25,340 bases of DNA from a virus. A program made the position numbers and the translations under genes. Shown in pieces: positions 22,716-25,340 of this stretch (positions are counted from its first letter, which is position 1; the number at the start of each line of letters is the position of its first letter). The notes beneath the pieces were generated by a model. The model had not been told where the DNA came from. It did no database searches and was given only the letters and a program-made list of their open reading frames with translations. Where the stretch lies: IMG/VR virus record IMGVR_UViG_3300044858_000695, positions 1-25,340 of that record. One strand, given 5' to 3'.

Positions 22716-22920
22716 TAGAAGGCTCAATAAGTATTTCGCCTTATACTTATATAGGGGTCTAGAGCGTCGGCGTGTTTCAAGGGCATTTGGTAATTATTTT
22801 TTATTTATTGGTAAAAGTCCTGGTCAGCCTGGTTTTCTGGTGAAAATTATTTAGCTGATAGTGGGGGGTGGAGGGGGGGCGGTGCTAAACATCAGGGGGG
22901 TCGGCAAGGGTCGCGGACAC

Positions 22921-22944
22921 AAAAAAAGGGGCAGAGGTTGCCCC
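22921..22944 (-). terminator. Intrinsic terminator (distal of two)
   Basis: On the minus strand GGGGCA pairs with TGCCCC around ACCTC and is followed at once by seven T residues; an alternative 7-bp pairing with the next C-run is possible. This is a textbook rho-independent signal for transcripts coming from the 90-aa gene. Confidence 0.82.
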
Positions 22945-22976
22945 CTGCCCCCCAGAAAAACACGCTCAGATTTGAC

Positions 22977-23010
22977 AAAACCCCCCACCCTGTGGTACGC
23001 GGGCGGGGGG
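22977..23010 (-). terminator. Intrinsic terminator (proximal of two)
   Basis: On the minus strand CCCCCCGCCC pairs with GGGTGGGGGG over 10 bp around a 10-nt loop, followed by TTTTGTC. One position is a G-U pair only in the minus-strand RNA and an A-C mismatch in the plus-strand RNA, which supports the minus direction. Confidence 0.78.
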
Positions 23011-23033
23011 CTTGCCTAACTATCTATAGAGGG

Positions 23034-23111
23034 CTAACCCTCGCATTCATCTGCGTCGCTGGGGCACGTGCTCCCCCAGAAGCAAGGGCAATCCTCGCTT
23101 GAGTAACTCAC
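23034..23111 (-). CDS. Possible 25-aa Cys-rich mini-protein
   Basis: GTG at 23111-23109 overlaps the TGA of the 90-aa gene (GTGA); the frame ends at TAG 23036-23034, inside a GAGGG-CTAA-CCCTC hairpin. The predicted peptide has Cys at 8, 10, 16 and 23, including DCPCFWG and STCPSDADEC, with an acidic C terminus. The ribosome site is weak (GAGAG about 10 nt upstream). The frame is short enough to occur by chance; the stop/start overlap and the Cys spacing are what make it worth listing. Confidence 0.33.
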   Translation of the reverse strand: MSYSSEDCPCFWGSTCPSDADECEG

Positions 23112-23380
23112 GCGCTCACTCTCTTCATTATTACGCGGAAGTTATCGCCTACGATACGTAACTCCCTCGCGTTACGCACCTCCGCTATGTCATACACGAT
23201 ACCTATGCGCCCCTTGCCTATGTGTACAAGGTCGCCTAACTCTGCATACGCGAGGGGAACCAATTCGAAATCAGGGATGTGATTCAGGCTTGGAACTCCG
23301 TATTCCTTGCGTACCTCCAGCACCTCCGCCTTGAGGTCTGTGAGTAGGTCATTGTGTGTCCACGCTGTGATTGTGCTCAT
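23108..23380 (-). CDS. 90-aa hypothetical protein with SH3/KOW-like C-terminal half
   Basis: Start ATG 23380 has GAAAGG 7 nt upstream and lies about 44 nt after the predicted transcription start; the longer frame starting at 23440 begins inside the promoter and is rejected. The N-terminal part is helical (NDLLTDLKAEVLEVRKEYGV). The C-terminal half alternates short strands (ELGDLVHIGKGRIGIVYDIA, ELRIVGDNFRVIMKRV), resembling a small SH3-like or KOW barrel. It is the only minus-strand gene in the control region, with its own promoter and double terminator, so it is a stand-alone unit and may be regulatory. Function unknown. Confidence 0.72.
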   Translation of the reverse strand: MSTITAWTHNDLLTDLKAEVLEVRKEYGVPSLNHIPDFELVPLAYAELGDLVHIGKGRIGIVYDIAEVRNARELRIVGDNFRVIMKRVSA

Positions 23381-23430
23381 TGTGTTGCCTTTCGTGTTTG
23401 ATGCTGGAAGACCACCTCCCAACGACAAAC

Positions 23431-23459
23431 ATTCTCTCACACCTCGAGCCGAATGTCAA
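23431..23459 (-). promoter_or_regulatory. Sigma-70-type promoter for the 90-aa gene
   Basis: TTGACA (23459-23454) is a perfect -35 hexamer, the spacer is 17 nt and GAGAAT (23436-23431) is a 4-of-6 -10 hexamer. Transcription would start near 23424, giving a leader of about 44 nt before ATG 23380. Confidence 0.72.
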
Positions 23460-23503
23460 ATCTCAAGCGTAAATCCTCGGTGTGTTGGGTCGTTGCGTGT
23501 CCT

Positions 23504-23541
23504 GTGATGTGACGTGATGTGTGTCTATGCGCCGTGATGCA
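23504..23541 (+). repeat. Three GTGATG direct repeats in helical phase
   Basis: GTGATGTG at 23504 and 23514 and GTGATGCA at 23534 start exactly 10 and 20 bp apart, so they face the same side of the helix. This is an arrangement of regulator-binding sites or small iterons. Confidence 0.55.
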
Positions 23542-23549
23542 GGCGCATA
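23526..23549. repeat. 8-bp inverted repeat with 8-nt spacer
   Basis: TATGCGCC and GGCGCATA are perfect inverted copies flanking the third GTGATG unit. Either an operator half-site pair or an RNA hairpin; no U-run follows on either strand. Confidence 0.55.
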
Positions 23550-23600
23550 CCCCTGTTCGCGCTCATAGCGTGAGGCTAAGTGAAAGGTTCTAGATGCGAT

Positions 23601-23614
23601 CACACACGTGTGTG
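23601..23614. repeat. Perfect 14-bp palindrome CACACACGTGTGTG
   Basis: Self-complementary with no spacer, so it suits a dimeric DNA-binding protein better than an RNA hairpin. It lies 90 bp upstream of the first plus-strand gene. Confidence 0.55.
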
Positions 23615-23627
23615 CCTGTCTTTTCTT

Positions 23628-23681
23628 GATAGCAAAGCAAAGCTTTGCTTGATAAAGGGGGTCGAATCAAATCGGTTCGGC
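23628..23681 (+). promoter_or_regulatory. Two-stem leader element, copy A
   Basis: Stem 1 is AGCAAAG/CTTTGCT (23631-23649, loop CAAAG), preceded by GAT. The linker contains ATAAAGGGGG (23652-23661). Stem 2 is GTCGAATC/GGTTCGGC (23661-23681, 8 bp with two G-U pairs) around the loop AAATC. The element ends 22 nt before ATG 23704, whose ribosome site (CGAAAGGA) lies outside. Copy B has the same order, linker and loop but different stem bases that still pair. I read it as an RNA leader; a promoter reading with TTGATA/GATAAA is the main alternative. Confidence 0.62.
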
Positions 23682-23703
23682 AGTTGAACGAAAGGATTTA
23701 CCA

Positions 23704-23949
23704 ATGAGAACAGTTGAAACCAAGACACTGACCGCCGTCGTAAAGAACGGAGTCGTTCACGTGTCGAAGCCAGATGATAAGCGCATCTTCGCAAAGGTGC
23801 GAATCACCACTAACACAGCCAAATCTTCGAAGAAGATTGTGGCAATCCTTGATTCCTTCAAGGCATACCCGAACTTTACCACAGTTCTGGCTGAAATCCA
23901 AAAGGTAGAACCAAACGCCTATCTCACACTGAAAGGAGGTCGCGCCTGA
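23704..23949 (+). CDS. 81-aa hypothetical early protein
   Basis: ATG 23704 with AAAGGA at 7-nt spacing. It reads MRTVETKTLTAVVKNGVVHV, SKPDDKRIFAKVRITTN, then SSKKIVAILDSFKAYPNFTT and AEIQKVEPNAYLTLKGGRA. Basic, mixed alpha/beta, 81 residues, no family recognised. The final codons (AAAGGAGGT) double as the ribosome site of the next gene, and its TGA overlaps that gene's ATG. First gene of the plus-strand unit and preceded by leader copy A, so probably early; role unknown. Confidence 0.75.
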   Translation: MRTVETKTLTAVVKNGVVHVSKPDDKRIFAKVRITTNTAKSSKKIVAILDSFKAYPNFTTVLAEIQKVEPNAYLTLKGGRA

Positions 23950-24062
23950 TGTATTGGGGAGACTATGTAGCAGTAGCAATCGCACTATTCACAAGCGGAT
24001 TCACGCTTGGTCTGTTCGTCGCACGTCGTGCCGTCCGCGAATGGCTCGCACGTCAAAGATAG
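23949..24062 (+). CDS. 37-aa single-span membrane protein
   Basis: ATG 23949 overlaps the previous TGA (TGATG) and has a perfect AAAGGAGGT 8 nt upstream, so the short frame is very likely translated. The product starts MYWGDYVAVAIALFTSGFTL, with one hydrophobic segment at about 7-24, then a basic end (ARRAVREWLARQR) expected to stay in the cytoplasm. Small membrane proteins in early phage operons can be inhibitors, exclusion or holin-like factors, but nothing here selects among them. Its stop lies in the upstream flank of leader copy B. Confidence 0.75.
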   Translation: MYWGDYVAVAIALFTSGFTLGLFVARRAVREWLARQR

Positions 24063-24115
24063 CACATCTTTAGATGTGCTTATAAAGGGGGGACGGCAAA
24101 TCGCTGTCCCCTCTT
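24058..24115 (+). promoter_or_regulatory. Two-stem leader element, copy B
   Basis: After GAT, stem 1 is AGCACATC/GATGTGCT (24061-24080, loop TTTA). The linker reads ATAAAGGGGGG (24082-24092). Stem 2 core is GGGGACGGC/GCTGTCCCC (24089-24111, one G-U) with loop AAATC, and can extend to 13 bp (24085-24115). It ends 23-27 nt before ATG 24139, whose ribosome site CGAAAGGAG lies outside. Shared with copy A: GATAGCA, TGCTT, ATAAAGGGGG, AAATCG and CGAAAGGA; the stem bases differ but pair. Confidence 0.62.
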
Positions 24116-24138
24116 CACCAATCGAAAGGAGCAACACA

Positions 24139-24333
24139 ATGGACTACAAATTGCAGTTGAACTGGCAGGAAGACGAGAACGCCCCTCGCGGTACAAGATA
24201 CTACGTCGACATTGAGAAGAATGCCGACATACAAAAGCCAGAACTTTATCTGGCTGTGTCAACAGAAGGATACACGTGGCAAGAAGCAATGGCAAATGCC
24301 ATTGAGAAACTACAAGAGATAGGGGAAATCTAA
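24139..24333 (+). CDS. 64-aa hypothetical protein
   Basis: ATG 24139 follows GAAAGGAG at 7-nt spacing; an upstream in-frame ATG at 24007 falls inside the previous gene and leader element B and is rejected. Pattern: MDYKLQLNWQEDENAPRG, YYVDIEKNADIQKPELYLAV, then helix GYTWQEAMANAIEKLQEIGE. A compact beta-beta-alpha layout with an acidic bias, reminiscent of HicB-like or other small alpha/beta folds, but not assignable. It ends next to the following ATG (TAAATG), so the two are co-translated. Preceded by leader copy B. Confidence 0.74.
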   Translation: MDYKLQLNWQEDENAPRGTRYYVDIEKNADIQKPELYLAVSTEGYTWQEAMANAIEKLQEIGEI

Positions 24334-24696
24334 ATGGGAGCACGTATCAACTTCGTATTCAAGGCATACGAGAAAGAAAAAGCACACGTCACACTCTACT
24401 CACACTGGGGCGAGAGCAACTGGCGAGATGACTTAGCACAAGCACTGGCTCACGCTAAGCCTCGCTGGGATGATGCAAGTTATGGAATCCGAATAGTTGT
24501 TTCACAACTAATCGGTGAGGACTGGGGTAATCACACAGGTTACGGCTTGTTCACAAGCACAGAAGATGAAGACTTAGGTGACACCACTGTAATGGTGGAC
24601 TTTACAAATCAAACAGTCAATGATACAGGCAACGAACATTCGTTCGGTTCTTTCGTCGAGTATCACGAAGAGGTAAAGGAGTTTCATAATGCCTAA
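24334..24696 (+). CDS. 120-aa conserved-type phage hypothetical protein
   Basis: ATG 24334 touches the previous stop; AGGGGA lies 7 nt upstream. Segments: GARINFVFKAYEKEKAHVTL, YSHWGESNWRDDLAQALAHA, KPRWDDASYGIRIVVSQLIG, TGYGLFTSTEDEDLGDTTVM, VDFTNQTVND and FGSFVEYHEEVKEF. The opening 'RxxFxF...VTLYSHWG...' followed by a helix is a pattern I have seen in small phage and actinobacterial proteins of unknown role. Likely a beta-rich soluble protein. The end overlaps the next start by 8 nt (ATGCCTAA). Confidence 0.72.
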   Translation: MGARINFVFKAYEKEKAHVTLYSHWGESNWRDDLAQALAHAKPRWDDASYGIRIVVSQLIGEDWGNHTGYGLFTSTEDEDLGDTTVMVDFTNQTVNDTGNEHSFGSFVEYHEEVKEFHNA

Positions 24697-25327
24697 CTGG
24701 GTGTATAACTCCCTCGTAATCGAGGGTGATGCAGACATACTCGCACGGATCAAGGAGCAGTTATCTGCTCCTTACGAAAACAAACATCTTGACTGGCGAA
24801 CCAACGAAGTCAAGAACGAAATGGTTGAACAACCATTGTCATACTGGAACATCATCAAGCCCGACAACCTTGATGAGTATTACGACAAGCCAAACGGCAA
24901 GCAAAACCATCCAGACCACTGGTGGGCGTGGAACAACCGCAACTGGGGCGTGAAGTGGGATGCATCAAGTGCAGAACTACACGAAACAGAAGACGGTTCA
25001 CTGTGCTACACATTCGAATCCCCTTGGGGTATTCCGAATGATGCAATGCTCGCTCTATCCAAGCAATACCCAAGCGTCAGCCTCGAGCTCGAGTATGAGG
25101 AAGAGACTGGCTGGGGTGGAACCGTTGTCTATGACAATGGTTGTGAAGAAGTAACCGAAGAGTATGAAACTAAATGCCGAGACTGTAGCGCACTAAACAC
25201 GGTGGATTACTGTGACGATTGCAGTAATGAACTGTGTTCAAAGTGCAACAACATAAGCGAGGCAGACAAAGATGCACTCAAAAAGTGCGAGACACACAAG
25301 CATCTACTAGAGGAGGTAACAGCGTGA
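24689..25327 (+). CDS. DUF1281/YubB-like protein with C-terminal zinc-ribbon-like region
   Basis: 212 aa. Residues 1-150 have the DUF1281/Api92-YubB ferredoxin-like signature: MPNWVYNSLVIEGD at the start, SYWNIIKP near 51-58, WWAWNNRNWGVKWDA at 78-92, and FESPWGIP. Residues 163-186 hold three CxxC pairs (C163/C166, C175/C178, C183/C186) in CRDCSALNTVDYCDDC and NELCSKC, able to bind one or two zinc ions. Proteins of this family occur widely on phages and plasmids without a settled function; the zinc tail hints at nucleic-acid or protein contacts. AAAGGAG lies 7 nt before the ATG. Its TGA overlaps the next GTG. Confidence 0.78.
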   Translation: MPNWVYNSLVIEGDADILARIKEQLSAPYENKHLDWRTNEVKNEMVEQPLSYWNIIKPDNLDEYYDKPNGKQNHPDHWWAWNNRNWGVKWDASSAELHETEDGSLCYTFESPWGIPNDAMLALSKQYPSVSLELEYEEETGWGGTVVYDNGCEEVTEEYETKCRDCSALNTVDYCDDCSNELCSKCNNISEADKDALKKCETHKHLLEEVTA

Positions 25328-25340
25328 CCAAGTACATAGC
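25324..25340 (+). CDS. Start of a further early gene, cut by window edge
   Basis: GTG 25324 overlaps the preceding TGA (GTGA) and has a perfect GAGGAGGT 6 nt upstream. Only five full codons are visible (MTKYI), so nothing can be said about the product beyond its place in the early operon. Confidence 0.6.

Larger units (their letters stand above)
22683..23033. other. Noncoding region between terminase and the 90-aa gene
   Basis: About 350 nt with no supported gene. From left to right it holds the terminase-leader hairpin, an ATAAGTAT...ATACTTAT inverted repeat, an A/T-rich patch near 22788-22810, G-runs at 22863-22910 and two terminators. Positions 22741-22755 on the minus strand read TATATAAGTATAA, the only obvious -10-like sequence before the late operon, with a TTGAAA too far upstream (21 nt) for a standard promoter. 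Location beside the terminase gene makes it a candidate for the packaging site. Confidence 0.5.
23441..23703. other. Divergent control region between minus and plus transcription units
   Basis: 263 nt without a supported gene. It contains the upstream part of the minus promoter, three GTGATG units phased at 10 and 20 bp, an 8-bp inverted repeat, a 14-bp palindrome and the first structured leader element. A good plus-strand sigma-70 promoter is not visible: TTGATA at 23626 has only GATAAA 19 nt downstream. It could combine early promoter, operators and a replication origin. Confidence 0.5.

Noticed and set aside
22735-22800. Late promoter with TTGAAA and TATATA before the terminase gene
   Set aside because: The 21-nt spacing is outside the normal range; kept only as a remark in the noncoding-region entry.
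23381-23440. N-terminal extension of the 90-aa protein from ATG 23440
   Set aside because: That ATG lies within the promoter, upstream of the expected transcription start, and lacks a ribosome site; ATG 23380 has one.
24007-24138. Extension of the 64-aa protein upstream to 24007
   Set aside because: It would run through the membrane-protein gene and both hairpins of leader copy B; ATG 24139 has a strong ribosome site.

Overview
The window looks like one contiguous piece of a tailed double-stranded DNA phage genome (or a prophage or assembled viral contig) with a short-tailed, podovirus-like plan. It holds a large terminase, portal, scaffold, HK97-fold capsid protein of the N4-gp56 type, one head-tail adaptor candidate, a very large internal-virion-type protein and fibre genes. 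There is no tape measure, tail tube or sheath gene. Three separate virion-module proteins carry LysM peptidoglycan-binding domains. Together with consensus Shine-Dalgarno sites and a TTGACA-type promoter, this fits a peptidoglycan-rich bacterial host; an aquatic actinobacterium is plausible but is inference. No integrase, lysin, polymerase, tRNA or CRISPR array is visible.

Layout. Positions 22682 to 1 are one long minus-strand late operon. In transcription order it encodes the terminase large subunit, portal, a 49-aa basic protein, a histone-H1-like protein with a C-terminal LysM domain, two small proteins, a 1678-aa giant protein, a 283-aa protein with a calcium-loop-like N terminus and two LysM proteins with Thr-rich linkers. 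After a 141-nt untranslated gap come scaffold and major capsid protein, a strong hairpin, six small proteins (three of them very basic), the adaptor, an Ala/Ser/Thr-repeat fibre, an Mtd-N-like fibre protein, three tandem paralogous tail/fibre proteins and a truncated Ala-rich gene. Almost every junction is a TAATG, ATGA or 8-nt overlap, indicating translational coupling.

Positions 22683 to 23703 form the control region. It contains two tandem minus-strand intrinsic terminators, a G-run cluster, one small minus-strand gene (90 aa) with a clear TTGACA-17-GAGAAT promoter, a possible 25-aa Cys-rich mini-gene, and helically phased GTGATG repeats with palindromes. Such a region could hold the replication origin, regulator sites or the packaging site.

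Positions 23704 to 25340 are plus-strand, probably early genes: an 81-aa protein, a 37-aa single-span membrane protein, a 64-aa protein, a 120-aa protein, a DUF1281/YubB-like protein with a C-terminal zinc-ribbon-like tail, and the start of another gene. The most interesting signal is a duplicated leader element at 23628-23681 and 24058-24115. Each copy has two consecutive stem-loops joined by a conserved ATAAAGGGGG linker. The stems differ in sequence but keep pairing, and the second hairpin has the same AAATC loop in both. Each copy sits 22-27 nt upstream of an early gene start, so this looks like a phage cis-regulatory RNA present twice.
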